The notes under the pieces: model-generated
Told to the model about the DNA's origin: nothing
What the model saw: the letters and a program-made list of their open reading frames with translations, nothing else
Databases searched by the model: none
In this document: positions 8,305-17,447 of the stretch, piece by piece
Numbering within the stretch: the first letter of the stretch is position 1
Layout: every line of letters starts with the position of its first letter
Position numbers and translations under genes: made by a program
Source of the DNA: CAZPRY01 sp964589175
GTDB taxonomy: Bacteria > Fidelibacterota > UBA2242
Assembly: GCA_964589175.1 (NCBI GenBank)
Contig: CAZPRY010000024.1
Location: 1 to 62,095 of the forward strand
Reading direction: 5' to 3'
Length of the DNA: 62,095 nt

Positions 8305-9753
8305 TTACATTAATTCCAGTTCCCTTACAATGCCATCGCCGTAGGCCTTATCAGCCTTACGGAAGTGAGCGATCATCTTTTCCTGGATTACCTTGGGAAC
8401 TTTCTTCAGGCTCCCGGCGATATTCCCGACCAGCTCCTTCTGTTGCTTCGGGGACATCAAGCGGTAAAGGTTGCCGGGTTGGATGTAATCGTCGTCTACA
8501 CCACGCTTTTGCTCATAGCGGTCCGCATCACCGGAGATTTTCAGCGGCGGCTCATTGTAGGAGGGGTCCGCCATAGGGCCGCCGAAACTGTTCGGTTCAT
8601 AGTTCGGACCCGGTCCGCTGTTGTCGTCGAAACGCATCTGACCGTCGCGCTGGTAGGTGTTCATCACCCTGGTTGCATGGGGCGCATTGATTGGGAGACG
8701 CTCGAAGTTCGCGCCCAGGCGGTAGCGGTGCGCGTCAGCGTAGGCGAAGATGCGCGCCTGGAGCATCTTGCAGGGCGAGAAGGATATTCCCGGCACGACG
8801 TTCGCCGGCGAGAAGGCGGCCTGCTCAACTTCCGCGTAGTAGTTCAGTGGATTGCGGTTAAGCTCCATTACACCCACCTCGATCAGAGGATAGTTCCCGT
8901 GCGGCCATATTTTGGTCAGATCGAAAGGGTTCCAACGGTAGGTCTCTGCATCTTTTTCGGGCATGACCTGAACGTAGAAAGTCCACTTGGGGTGATCTCC
9001 CCGCTCGATCATCTCGAATAACTGGCGCGTATGATAGTCCGGGTCTGTGCCGGCGAGCCGGTCCGCCTCCGCCGCCGGCATACACCGGATGCCCTGCCGG
9101 GTCTTGAAATGAAACTTGACCCAGAACCGCTCGTCCTCGGCGTTGATGAAGCTATAGGTGTGACTCCCGTAGCCGTTCATGTAAGGGATTCCCAGCGGGA
9201 TACCACGATCCGAGAACAGGATGGTCAATTGGTGGAGCGATTCCGGAACTTGTGACCAGAAGTCCCATTGGGCAGTGTCGTCCTTGATGTTGGTTTGCGG
9301 ATCGCGCTTCTGGGTGTGAATGAAATCCGGGAACTTGATGGCGTCGCGTATGAAAAATACGGGCGTGTTGTTTCCCACCATGTCCCAGTTGCCCTCCTCG
9401 GTGTAGAATTTCAGCGCGAAGCCCCTTACATCCCGCACCGTGTCGGCTGATCCTTTCTCGCCCGCCACAGTTGAGAAGCGGCCGAACATCTCGGACTGCT
9501 TGCCAACCTTTGAGAACAGCTTGGCTTTGGTGTACATCGTAATGTCCTGCGTAACGGTCAGGATGCCGTGCGCGCCAGCCGCCTTGGCGTGGACAACACG
9601 CTCCGGTATGCGCTCGCGGTTGAAGTGGGCCAATTTCTCGACCAGATAATGATCCTGAAGCAAGGTCGGCCCGCGTTTTCCTGCCGTGAGGGATGTCTGA
9701 TTGTCGGGAACCGGAATACCGGCTGCCGTCGTCAAAGTGTTCTTTTTACTCAT
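8305..9753 (-). CDS. katA: Monofunctional haem catalase, clade 3
   Basis: 482 residues, the usual length of small-subunit clade 3 catalases. Hydrogen peroxide is dismutated to water and oxygen in the cytoplasm. The distal haem residues are visible: H55 in ERVVHAKAAG and N128 in WDMVGNNTPVFF. The proximal haem ligand is Y338 in RIFAYADAHRYR. The substrate-channel and NADPH-region sequences (RFSTVAGEKGSADTVRDVRGFALKFYTEEG) are intact. There is no signal peptide. A GGAGA ribosome-binding site lies just before the ATG. The long leader carries conserved element C and a promoter (9928-9956). No OxyR/PerR-type gene is adjacent. A single-gene transcript is likely, with a hairpin right after the stop. 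Confidence 0.97.
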   Translation of the reverse strand: MSKKNTLTTAAGIPVPDNQTSLTAGKRGPTLLQDHYLVEKLAHFNRERIPERVVHAKAAGAHGILTVTQDITMYTKAKLFSKVGKQSEMFGRFSTVAGEKGSADTVRDVRGFALKFYTEEGNWDMVGNNTPVFFIRDAIKFPDFIHTQKRDPQTNIKDDTAQWDFWSQVPESLHQLTILFSDRGIPLGIPYMNGYGSHTYSFINAEDERFWVKFHFKTRQGIRCMPAAEADRLAGTDPDYHTRQLFEMIERGDHPKWTFYVQVMPEKDAETYRWNPFDLTKIWPHGNYPLIEVGVMELNRNPLNYYAEVEQAAFSPANVVPGISFSPCKMLQARIFAYADAHRYRLGANFERLPINAPHATRVMNTYQRDGQMRFDDNSGPGPNYEPNSFGGPMADPSYNEPPLKISGDADRYEQKRGVDDDYIQPGNLYRLMSPKQQKELVGNIAGSLKKVPKVIQEKMIAHFRKADKAYGDGIVRELELM

Positions 9754-9824
9754 CGTTCTTCTCCTTTATGTTCCGGTCTTTTGGTCACCGGTTTGATGTT
9801 GATAAAATCGGATTTCATTTCACA

Positions 9825-9900
9825 CGGCACAGTGACTTTTTCAGAAAGTTGCTTAATCCGAAAACCCGATATTTTATCGATAGACAAACTATTAAACCCA
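9825..9900 (-). repeat. Conserved upstream element, copy C
   Basis: About 76 bases upstream of the catalase. The blocks ACTTTTTCAGAAAG, GCTTAATCCGAAAACC, ATCGATAGACAAA and AAACCC match copies A and B in the same order and orientation. Similarity to copy B goes on through TTTTATTTTAATCATT to CAAGTCC (9957), taking in the promoter. Confidence 0.6.
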
Positions 9901-9927
9901 TTATGCTAATTTCCAATTATTAATTTT

Positions 9928-9956
9928 ATTTTAATCATTCCGGGTCTAATTTGCAA
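9928..9956 (-). promoter_or_regulatory. Sigma70-type promoter for catalase
   Basis: On the minus strand, TTGCAA (9956..9951) and TAAAAT (9933..9928) with a 17-base spacer. The -10 and the flanking AAAAT are identical to the promoter before the HEPN-like gene (1790-1818). The expected leader is about 165 bases. Confidence 0.6.
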
Positions 9957-9985
9957 GTCCCGGTGATCACTTCCTTGTTTCGGCC

Positions 9986-10021
9986 ATTCCGCGCGAATTT
10001 GTCTGCTCGTCCGCGCGGAAT
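9986..10021. other. Inverted repeat ATTCCGCGCG in divergent gap
   Basis: ATTCCGCGCG (9986-9995) and CGCGCGGAAT (10012-10021) form a perfect 10-base stem with a 16-base loop, followed by AAAATTT. It sits between the catalase promoter and the divergent aminopeptidase, a place also occupied by a 10-base inverted repeat (1919-1972) in the other copy of this layout. Confidence 0.45.
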
Positions 10022-10206
10022 AAAATTTGTTTGGCAATCCGAGGCGGATTTCTTATTATTATTCAAAGGGGTGACTTATATAAAAATGGGGGGCAGCGCG
10101 CAAGGCGGTTTTTAAAATTGAGTTAGGCTGGATTTCTCCGGGGAATTTGGGGAACCGATCTGCCGGGGTACCCTAAAGGGGAAATCAGACAACAGAGGGG
10201 TGTTCT

Positions 10207-10353
10207 ATGCGACCGCATTGGCCGTCGATTGCTGTTTTTGCATCTCACGCACCCGAGTATCATTCCACCGGTAAACATTTAGCAATTCATTGTCAGAAGT
10301 CGCGCTTCTGCGGGAAGCCGGGCAATCATTCTTCAAGAATTGCGAAAAAGTAA
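10207..10353 (+). CDS. Possible 48-residue leader peptide upstream of the aminopeptidase
   Basis: An ATG at 10207 is preceded by GAGGGG with 6 bases spacing, the best ribosome-binding site in this gap. The frame runs 48 codons and stops at 10351-10353, two bases before the ATG of the M1 aminopeptidase, which has only a weak ribosome-binding site of its own. The product is basic and His/Ser-rich with no domain that I recognise. It may be a translated leader that couples into the next gene, or chance. Confidence 0.3.
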   Translation: MRPHWPSIAVFASHAPEYHSTGKHLAIHCQKSRFCGKPGNHSSRIAKK

Positions 10354-10355
10354 AT

Positions 10356-13049
10356 ATGCGAGATTACATGAAAAAATACACGCTTATCAGTTTGCTTTTA
10401 CTGTCGTCCAGTTTGTCGGGTGCGCAATTGCCGAAGATCGACGTCGGCTTTCGGGAAGAGATGCTCTCACGAAAAACCAATCACTACCGACGGATGCTGG
10501 AATGCCAGCAGCAGATTACCACAAATCAGGAACAGTTCGATATCAGGTACTATGCCCTCGATCTGGCTCCCGATCCGGCCACCGCCCATCTGACCGGCAT
10601 TGCAGAACTTGTTGCAGAGGTGACAGCCCCGACGCTGGATCGGGTGGAATTGAACTTCTGGGACGGAATGACTATCACCGGCATTCACTCTTCCGCTGCT
10701 CCGGATGAGGCGCTCGCTTTTAACCGGCAGAACGATCTTCTCACGATCCACCTGGAACGAGCCTATAATCAGGGCGAGCAGTTCCAAATTACGATCAGGT
10801 ATGACGGGCACCCCCAGCAGTCGCCGTACGGATCTTTCAATTTTGATGTGCATGATGGCGAGCCGATGATCTGGACGCTGAGTTCGGTTTTCGGAGCGCG
10901 GGCCTGGTGGCCCTGTAAGGATGTGCCGTCGGATAAACCGGATTCCATGGATATCCGGGTAACCGTTCCCTCAAACCTGATTGTCGCTTCGAACGGATCG
11001 TTACGGCAGACGGAAGTGAACGGAAACCGGACGACCTACTGGTGGCACGAAAAATACCCGATCGCGACTTACTTGGTTTCATTGGCGATTCACCCCTATG
11101 AAGTGCATTATGATCAGTATGTTTACAACGGCGGCCATAGCACAATGCCCATCTACTTTTACAGTTTTCCGGGCAACTACGAAATCTTTGAGGGGATAAA
11201 CGACCTCGTGAAAGATATGCTGGCCTGCTATGCCGATCTATTTGGCGAGTACCCCTTCGTGGATGAGAAATACGGGCAGGCCGATTTTCCATGGGGCGGA
11301 GGGATGGAACACCAGACCTGCACGAGTTACGGCAGCTGGAATGAAGGACTGTTTGCCCACGAAATCGCGCATCAATGGTGGGGCGATATGATCACCTGCG
11401 ACAGTTTCCACCATATCTGGCTCAACGAAGGATTTGCATCTTATTGCGAAGCGTTATGGTATGAATATAGCTATCCGCCTTTTACGGCGAGCGAGTATCA
11501 GGTGATGTATCAACTCTATTTGGGACCTGGTACTGTCTATGTCGAGGACCCGGAAAACGAAGATATATTCGATAGCGGACTCAGCTATGTGAAGGGTTCC
11601 TGGATATTGCACATGTTGCGGCATGTAGTCGGTGACGAGGACTTTTTCGCGATCCTGAAGGCGTATTACGCTTCGGCGCCGAATAAATACGGCACGGCGA
11701 CGACGCAAGAATTTCAGGCCATCTGTGAACAGGTCTCCGGGATGAATCTGGATAAATTTTTCTATCAATGGATTCATGAAGAATATTATCCGCGCTATGC
11801 CTATTCCTGGAATTCGATCGCGAATGGGCAAGGCTACGAAATAAATCTCGAAATCCGGCAGGAGCAGAGCAATTATGTGTTCTGGATGCCGATCGATGTC
11901 ACGCTGACCACCGCCGCCGGCGAGACAATCTTTGTCGTCCGGGACAGTCTGTCGACACAATCGTTTCAATTCAGAGTATCGTCCGAGCCGTTGAACCTGG
12001 AGCTTGATAAGAATAACTGGATTCTTAAGCTCAGGCCGGAAAGGATCGGGAATCCAACATTTGATCGGGGCATATTGCTGGTGAACGGCGTTCTATTCGA
12101 TGTTTACGGTGAGGAGATTCGAGACAGTTATGAAAACCGCGCATTCTGGGGCGATTTTTCAATTTCGTTCTGGGACTGCTTTTTTCCCTCCCCGGGCGGA
12201 TATCCGTCGACTCTGCCGGCGCCGCTCGGGTACGGAAGCATCCCGGCGGATGTTCTCGGCCAGTTTTCGACGGTGATCTGGGTCGGCAATGATTATGGCG
12301 GTGATCTTGGCTCCTGGCAACAGACGTCCATACTGCCTTACCTTGAAGCCGGCGGTAACCTGCTGCTTATGACCCGCAGGGGACAGAATTTCATCGATTC
12401 CGAGCTCCGGGAATATCTGGGTATTGATTGGACAGGAGCTCCGGACTTAACGATATACAATTGCGTGGCCACCCATTCGGGCCTGATCGATATCCCATTA
12501 TCCGGTAGCCAATCCTCCAATGCCATGTTTGATATCGGTTCGATTGGAGATGAAAGCACGCTCCTGTTCATGGAGCAAGAGACATCGGGCGGGATTGGGA
12601 TCTGGCGTGATCCGGCGGAAGGCGGGGAATATCGCAGTAACGGGGGACAATTTGTATTTATCAGCGGCAGACCGTATCGCTACAATTCCGAACAGCTGCG
12701 CAGTAATGTCGAGTTCATGCTAACGCACTTTATGAATGAGGGTAATTCGGGGACAGTCGATGATCCGGTGAGGTTTACACTCGATCAGAATTTCCCCAAT
12801 CCCTTTAATAACGCTACCACGATCAGCTACTTTCTGGATCAGGCCGCGAACGTTTCCTTCAAAATTTATGATATTCGGGGCGAGTCGATCAAATTGCTCG
12901 TGGATGATGAAACGGTTTCGGGTGGGCTCCACCGTGTCGCCTGGGATGGGACCAATGCAAACGGGGCCAGAGTTAGCTCGGGAGTTTATTTCTATCAGTT
13001 GAACTGCGGTGAATCCAGCGGGATCGGGAAAATGTTGCTGTTGAGGTAA
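10356..13049 (+). CDS. Secreted M1-family metallo-aminopeptidase with type IX sorting domain
   Basis: About 897 residues from the ATG at 10356; an alternative ATG four codons later directly precedes the signal peptide (MKKYTLISLLLL). Residues about 30-450 are a peptidase M1 module: a GGGMEH exopeptidase motif (GAMEN variant) and the zinc site HEIAHQWWGD from H335, with the third ligand in the WLNEGFASY block 18 residues on. It would remove N-terminal amino acids from peptides outside the cell. A segment near 620-800 (TVIWVGNDYGGDL, YLEAGGNLLLMTR) resembles a class I glutamine amidotransferase-like fold. The C-terminal 85 residues (FPNPFNNATTISY, YDIRGE, SSGVYFYQL) are a Por/type IX secretion sorting domain. 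A TTG start 66 bases upstream is open but unlikely. Confidence 0.9.
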   Translation: MRDYMKKYTLISLLLLSSSLSGAQLPKIDVGFREEMLSRKTNHYRRMLECQQQITTNQEQFDIRYYALDLAPDPATAHLTGIAELVAEVTAPTLDRVELNFWDGMTITGIHSSAAPDEALAFNRQNDLLTIHLERAYNQGEQFQITIRYDGHPQQSPYGSFNFDVHDGEPMIWTLSSVFGARAWWPCKDVPSDKPDSMDIRVTVPSNLIVASNGSLRQTEVNGNRTTYWWHEKYPIATYLVSLAIHPYEVHYDQYVYNGGHSTMPIYFYSFPGNYEIFEGINDLVKDMLACYADLFGEYPFVDEKYGQADFPWGGGMEHQTCTSYGSWNEGLFAHEIAHQWWGDMITCDSFHHIWLNEGFASYCEALWYEYSYPPFTASEYQVMYQLYLGPGTVYVEDPENEDIFDSGLSYVKGSWILHMLRHVVGDEDFFAILKAYYASAPNKYGTATTQEFQAICEQVSGMNLDKFFYQWIHEEYYPRYAYSWNSIANGQGYEINLEIRQEQSNYVFWMPIDVTLTTAAGETIFVVRDSLSTQSFQFRVSSEPLNLELDKNNWILKLRPERIGNPTFDRGILLVNGVLFDVYGEEIRDSYENRAFWGDFSISFWDCFFPSPGGYPSTLPAPLGYGSIPADVLGQFSTVIWVGNDYGGDLGSWQQTSILPYLEAGGNLLLMTRRGQNFIDSELREYLGIDWTGAPDLTIYNCVATHSGLIDIPLSGSQSSNAMFDIGSIGDESTLLFMEQETSGGIGIWRDPAEGGEYRSNGGQFVFISGRPYRYNSEQLRSNVEFMLTHFMNEGNSGTVDDPVRFTLDQNFPNPFNNATTISYFLDQAANVSFKIYDIRGESIKLLVDDETVSGGLHRVAWDGTNANGARVSSGVYFYQLNCGESSGIGKMLLLR

Positions 13050-13183
13050 TTCGATCCGGGCAAGTCCACGATACCCGAATTCGTTCCCGCTGTCCAATAG
13101 TTATTCCAATTCATTCGATAGTATAATTTCCATTCCATAAAATACAAAGTTCGCGGCCTTATGATTGACGATCCAGGTGAAGT

Positions 13184-13208
13184 CAGGCATTAATCATGCA
13201 TGCCTGAA
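13184..13208. other. 8-base hairpin in the aminopeptidase-GH94 gap
   Basis: TCAGGCAT (13184-13191) and ATGCCTGA (13201-13208) are a perfect inverted pair around 9 bases. No T-run follows. It may be an operator or a weak terminator. The rest of the gap 13050-13367 is AT-rich and holds no gene; an AGGAGA ribosome-binding site lies before the GH94 start. Confidence 0.35.
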
Positions 13209-13367
13209 GAGAAAATCAGATAACTTTCAAACAATCGAGGCAGTAAGAGTTATCAATATTGGCAAACGACTTTCTTCTCTCTTTATCGATTATTTTATAT
13301 ATTAGCGGGTCTGTTCGGTGGCAAAGTCCGTCGCTGCTCATGCGCTCAATTCGACAGGAGACAGAAG

Positions 13368-15806
13368 ATGAAATTTGGCTTTTTCGAGGACGGGGAGAGG
13401 GAATATGTCATTACAACGCCCGAGACCCCGTATCCTTGGATTAACTATCTTGGAAATGATTCTTTTTTTTCGATCATCTCCAACACCGGTGGTGGGTACA
13501 GCTTTTACAAGGATGCCCGCTTACGCCGCATCACACGCTACCGCTACAACAATTCCACCCTGGATGACAACGGTAAATATTTTTACATCAATGACAACGG
13601 CGATATCTGGAATCCCGGCTGGAAACCCGTTAAGAAGAAGCTCGATGCCTACGAATGCCGTCACGGGTTGGGGTATACCCAAATCACCGGCGTGCGCAAT
13701 CAGATCGAGGCGAAAGTCCTGTCCTTCGTTCCACTGAATTTCAACGGAGAAGTGCAGCAGCTGACTCTCCGGAATGCCGGCGATAAGGTGAAACAAATAA
13801 AACTGTTTTCCTATGTCGAGTTTTGCCTCTGGAACGCCTGGGACGATATGACCAATTTTCAGAGAACTTTCTCGATCGGCCGGGCCGAACCGGTCGGCAG
13901 TGCAATCATGCACTTTACCGATTATAAGGATCGCCGCAATCACTACGCCTTTTATAGCGTCAATAGCGCTATCGACGGCTTTGATTGCGATAAAGAGACC
14001 TTTATGGGTACCCATGACGGACCGGATTCACCCAAAGCCGTAATGGAGGGAAAATCCAGGAATTCCGTCGCCTATGGCTGGCTGCCGATTGCTTCGCACC
14101 AGATAAACATCCAACTCAATCCCGGTGAGGAAAAAATCCTTATCTTCATTTTGGGATATGTGGAATATCCCGACCATGAAAAATGGGATGCCAGAGGCGA
14201 GATCAATAAAACTACGATGAACGCCATGCAGCAGCGTTTTACGACCCGCGAGGCCGTTGAAAAGGGTCTGCGGGAGTTAAAAGATTTCTGGACAAAGCTC
14301 CTTTCGGTTTACAGGGTCAAAACCGAAGACCAGAGAATCGACCGGATGGTGAACATCTGGAATCAGTATCAGTGCCTGGTCACGTTTAACATGTCCCGCA
14401 GCGCCTCCTATTTTGAATCGGGTATCGGACGCGGGATGGGGTTCCGGGATTCCAGCCAGGATATGCTGGGTTTTGTGCATCAGATTCCCGGCCGCGCCCG
14501 CGAGCGGCTGGTTGACATTGCCGCTACCCAGTTTGAGGATGGCGGGGCCTATCACCAGTACCAACCTCTTACCAAACGCGGCAATCTTGAGGTCGGCGGT
14601 GACTTCAATGACGATCCGCTCTGGCTGATCTGCGGCGTGGTTGCCTACCTCAGGGAAACCGGCGACTTTTCAATACTCGATGAAACCGTGCCTTTCGACA
14701 GCAATCCCAACAACTCCGCCAGCATGTTCGAGCATCTGAAGCGTTCCTTCTATCATGTCGTAAATCACCTGGGGCCGCACAACCTGCCGTTGATCGGCCG
14801 GGCGGACTGGAACGATTGCATGAATCTGAACATTTACAACACCGACCCCGATCAGTCGTTTCAGACCGGTGAAAATAAGGAGGACATGCAGACCGCGGAA
14901 TCCCTGATGATTGCCGGCGCGTTTGTCCTCTATGGAAACGAGTTTGTAGAACTCTGTGAATATCTCGACAAGACCGTGGAAGCCGATGACGCGAAAAAGC
15001 ACATTGCCGATATGATCGGGGCCATCGATAAACACGGCTGGGACGGCAACTGGTTTTTGCGGGCCTATGACGCCAACAGCAATAAGGTCGGCAGCCGGGA
15101 GAATGAAGAAGGGAAAATATTCATTGAATCGCAGGGTTTTTGCTGTATGGCTGAAGTCGGTAAAACCGACGGCCGCATGCAGAAGGCGCTTGATTCGGTT
15201 AAGAAATACCTGGATTGCGAATACGGGATCGTGCTGCAGAACCCGGCCTTCACCCGTTACTATATCGAATTAGGAGAGATTTCCACCTACATTCCCGGAT
15301 ACAAGGAAAATGCGGGTATCTTCTGCCATAACAATCCCTGGATCATGATCGGCGAAGCCAAACTGGGTCGCGGCAATGAAGCCTTTGAATACTGGCGTAA
15401 AATCAGTCCGGCCTACCTGGAAGATATCAGCGAATTGCATCGCACCGAACCCTATGTCTATGCCCAGATGATTGCAGGTAAGGACGCCTACAAACCGGGC
15501 GAGGCTAAAAACTCCTGGCTGACCGGAACCGCGGCCTGGAATTTCATTGCCATTGCCCAGTACATTTTGGGCGTCCAGCCTCGCTTCGATGGTGTGTGCA
15601 TCGATCCGTGCATCCCGTCCGGCTGGAAGGAATACGCGGTTATACGCAAATTCAGAGACAAAGTGCTGAACATCAAAGTCCGGAATCCGATGGGAGTCCA
15701 GAAAGGTGTGCGGCAATTGACCTTGAATGGCGAGCATTTGCCGGGCAACCGGATACCCCTCGATAAAATGAAGGACAGCAACGACGTTCTGGTCGTAATG
15801 GGATAG
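13368..15806 (+). CDS. Cellobiose phosphorylase (GH94)
   Basis: 812 residues, the normal length for GH94 cellobiose phosphorylase. It splits cellobiose with phosphate into alpha-glucose 1-phosphate and glucose in the cytoplasm (no signal peptide). The N-terminus (MKFGFFEDGEREYVITTPETP, WINYLGN, RITRYRYNN, WNPGWKPVKK, ECRHGLGYT) is characteristic of cellobiose-specific members. The catalytic Asp is D483 in IGRADWNDCMN. A GGAGA ribosome-binding site lies 6-7 bases upstream. It lies about 10 kb before the mannan locus on the same strand but in its own unit; glucomannan breakdown would supply cellobiose. A cellodextrin phosphorylase is less likely because of these N-terminal motifs. Confidence 0.95.
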   Translation: MKFGFFEDGEREYVITTPETPYPWINYLGNDSFFSIISNTGGGYSFYKDARLRRITRYRYNNSTLDDNGKYFYINDNGDIWNPGWKPVKKKLDAYECRHGLGYTQITGVRNQIEAKVLSFVPLNFNGEVQQLTLRNAGDKVKQIKLFSYVEFCLWNAWDDMTNFQRTFSIGRAEPVGSAIMHFTDYKDRRNHYAFYSVNSAIDGFDCDKETFMGTHDGPDSPKAVMEGKSRNSVAYGWLPIASHQINIQLNPGEEKILIFILGYVEYPDHEKWDARGEINKTTMNAMQQRFTTREAVEKGLRELKDFWTKLLSVYRVKTEDQRIDRMVNIWNQYQCLVTFNMSRSASYFESGIGRGMGFRDSSQDMLGFVHQIPGRARERLVDIAATQFEDGGAYHQYQPLTKRGNLEVGGDFNDDPLWLICGVVAYLRETGDFSILDETVPFDSNPNNSASMFEHLKRSFYHVVNHLGPHNLPLIGRADWNDCMNLNIYNTDPDQSFQTGENKEDMQTAESLMIAGAFVLYGNEFVELCEYLDKTVEADDAKKHIADMIGAIDKHGWDGNWFLRAYDANSNKVGSRENEEGKIFIESQGFCCMAEVGKTDGRMQKALDSVKKYLDCEYGIVLQNPAFTRYYIELGEISTYIPGYKENAGIFCHNNPWIMIGEAKLGRGNEAFEYWRKISPAYLEDISELHRTEPYVYAQMIAGKDAYKPGEAKNSWLTGTAAWNFIAIAQYILGVQPRFDGVCIDPCIPSGWKEYAVIRKFRDKVLNIKVRNPMGVQKGVRQLTLNGEHLPGNRIPLDKMKDSNDVLVVMG

Positions 15807-15828
15807 CATCCCCCGACCCGGTTCAGAA

Positions 15829-16275
15829 ATGTCAATCCGTTTACTTAAAGAGAAAATCCAGGCGCTGGTCGATCTGGAAACCAAGGGTTGGGATACAAAA
15901 AATCCCGATCTTTTCCTGTCCATTATCCATCCCGACATGGTCTGGCCCTGGCCGCCGACGGCCGATGATCACAATCCGGCGAACTGGATTTTTGGGATGG
16001 GGCGCTTTGACCGGGAGCGCTGGCGCAGGAGCTGGCAGGAAATATTCAGTACGCACGATCTGATTCAAAACCGCCGCAAAACCATAAAAATCGAGGTTAC
16101 CCGGGAAGGCGACGGCGCCTTTGCCGTTGTAGATATCGATACGCTCTGGCGTCATCAAAAGACCGGGGAAGATTTTCACTGGCAAGGCCGGGTTTGTAAG
16201 ATCTATACCCGGATGTCCGCCGGTGAATGGAAGTTAATCGCCCATACCGGTGCGCTGAACTACCCGCCCAAATAA
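15829..16275 (+). CDS. NTF2/SnoaL-like cone-fold protein
   Basis: 148 residues beginning 23 bases after the GH94 stop, so probably co-transcribed. The pattern of an N-terminal helix, W-D-T-K-N-P-D-L-F-L-S-I-I-H-P-D-M-V-W, a central helix and beta strands ending WQGRVCKIYTR and WKLIAHTG matches the SnoaL/NTF2-like superfamily. Members range from small-molecule isomerases to stress proteins, so no reaction can be assigned. It is cytoplasmic. A link to sugar metabolism is suggested only by position. Confidence 0.65.
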   Translation: MSIRLLKEKIQALVDLETKGWDTKNPDLFLSIIHPDMVWPWPPTADDHNPANWIFGMGRFDRERWRRSWQEIFSTHDLIQNRRKTIKIEVTREGDGAFAVVDIDTLWRHQKTGEDFHWQGRVCKIYTRMSAGEWKLIAHTGALNYPPK

Positions 16276-16589
16276 TTCAATCCCAGCCGGCATTTCATTA
16301 TCAATCGCCAGATTGCAGTCTGAATCATCGGGGAATCCGCCTTTTATCTTATCTCAAGACATAACCGAAACCCGAGGCCGGAATCGCAGGATCGCGCCAC
16401 TTATTGGCCCGCAACCCGGGCCCGTATTTATTCTTAAGTGTGGGATAGTATTGGTAGTTATCGGAACTGTCATTATTTTCCATTGCTTTCATTTTGGGAT
16501 AAAAACGCATCCAATGATTAAAATATTGATTATATTTACCGATAATATATAGTAGTGCAGGAAATGGTATCGTTAGCAGAGAGGACATT
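16276..16589. other. Intergenic region
   Basis: AT-rich toward its right end (TTGATTATATTTACC, ATAATATATAG near 16527-16555), probably carrying the promoter of the following lipoprotein gene. No gene or strong structure is seen. Confidence 0.3.
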
Positions 16590-17069
16590 GTGAAACACAT
16601 TGACCGGGCTTGGTCGACCGCGCTGCTTGCCTTGGCGCTGACTTTTATCTGGATGGCTTGTAATGAACCGCCGACTTCTCATGGTCCGGCACAAGAAAAT
16701 TCAATCGATCCGGCCCTGATAGGAATGTGGCAGGGTAGCAAAGTTGAATTCACCAGCAATGAGGATCCAACCCAAACAGTTAACCTAATCGAGCTCGGGG
16801 CCAGTTTTGTAATGGGATTCGATGAAAATTCCACCTATCAGACGACTATCAACCTTTACGGTCAGGAGATATCGGAGACGGGCTTCATTATCTGCGAAGG
16901 AAATAGTTTTACCATGCAATTGAGCAGCGGAGATATTAAAAGCGGCAGTTACGAAATTCTTGCAGATACGCTCAAGGTCCTCGTTGAAGATCAGACCTAT
17001 GATTTTAATTATGACGGGACTCCGGACCCGGCTACCCTGAATATCGAAATGGTGAAAATTCAGGATTGA
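16590..17069 (+). CDS. Small lipoprotein, lipocalin-like
   Basis: 159 residues with a GTG start and a GAGAGG ribosome-binding site. A signal peptide ends in a lipobox (WMAC at about residue 24). The mature part (IGMWQGSKVEF, a run of short beta strands, GFIICEGNSFTMQ, YEILADTLKVL) fits the lipocalin-like small lipoproteins of FCB bacteria, which form an eight-stranded barrel. No ligand or role can be named. It stands between the GH94 unit and the sensory block, with large gaps on both sides, so it is probably a single-gene transcript. Confidence 0.6.
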   Translation: MKHIDRAWSTALLALALTFIWMACNEPPTSHGPAQENSIDPALIGMWQGSKVEFTSNEDPTQTVNLIELGASFVMGFDENSTYQTTINLYGQEISETGFIICEGNSFTMQLSSGDIKSGSYEILADTLKVLVEDQTYDFNYDGTPDPATLNIEMVKIQD

Positions 17070-17447
17070 ACTGCTCACCTGCGGATCTATGGAATAGCGG
17101 ATGATTTAGAAAGAGTTATTACCGGGAACGCTAATGAAATTAATGGGCTCTCTTTTAAAAAAGCCGTCCACTCGCGGATATGGATTATTTCTATCCGTTT
17201 GGGCATTTATCGCGGCCATGCGGGCGCATTCCCGGGGCGCTATTTGTTCTCATGTGGTCCGGGACATCGAGACTTCTTCTCCCTGGAACGACGGTCATTG
17301 AAAGATGGATTCAGCTGTGAATCTTTTTGCGACCTTAATAAAAGGAACGATTTGTGTGAAGATGAGGCAGGGATGAATGTGAATCAACGAAAAGGTTTTT
17401 TTTGTTTGTTGATCACTACTCTTTTTTCCGGGAGAGCGCGGTCGGGG
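17070..17447 (+). other. Intergenic region with a possible 55-residue frame
   Basis: Mostly non-coding. A frame from ATG 17134 to 17301 would encode 55 residues with one hydrophobic stretch (GLFLSVWAFIAAM) but lacks a ribosome-binding site. The coding frame of the barrel protein is open upstream to 17199 without signal-like sequence, so its true start is placed at 17448 (or 17373). Confidence 0.3.

Noticed and set aside
12766..13049. Separate gene for the C-terminal part of the aminopeptidase
   Set aside because: The sorting domain is in the same uninterrupted frame with no internal start signal.
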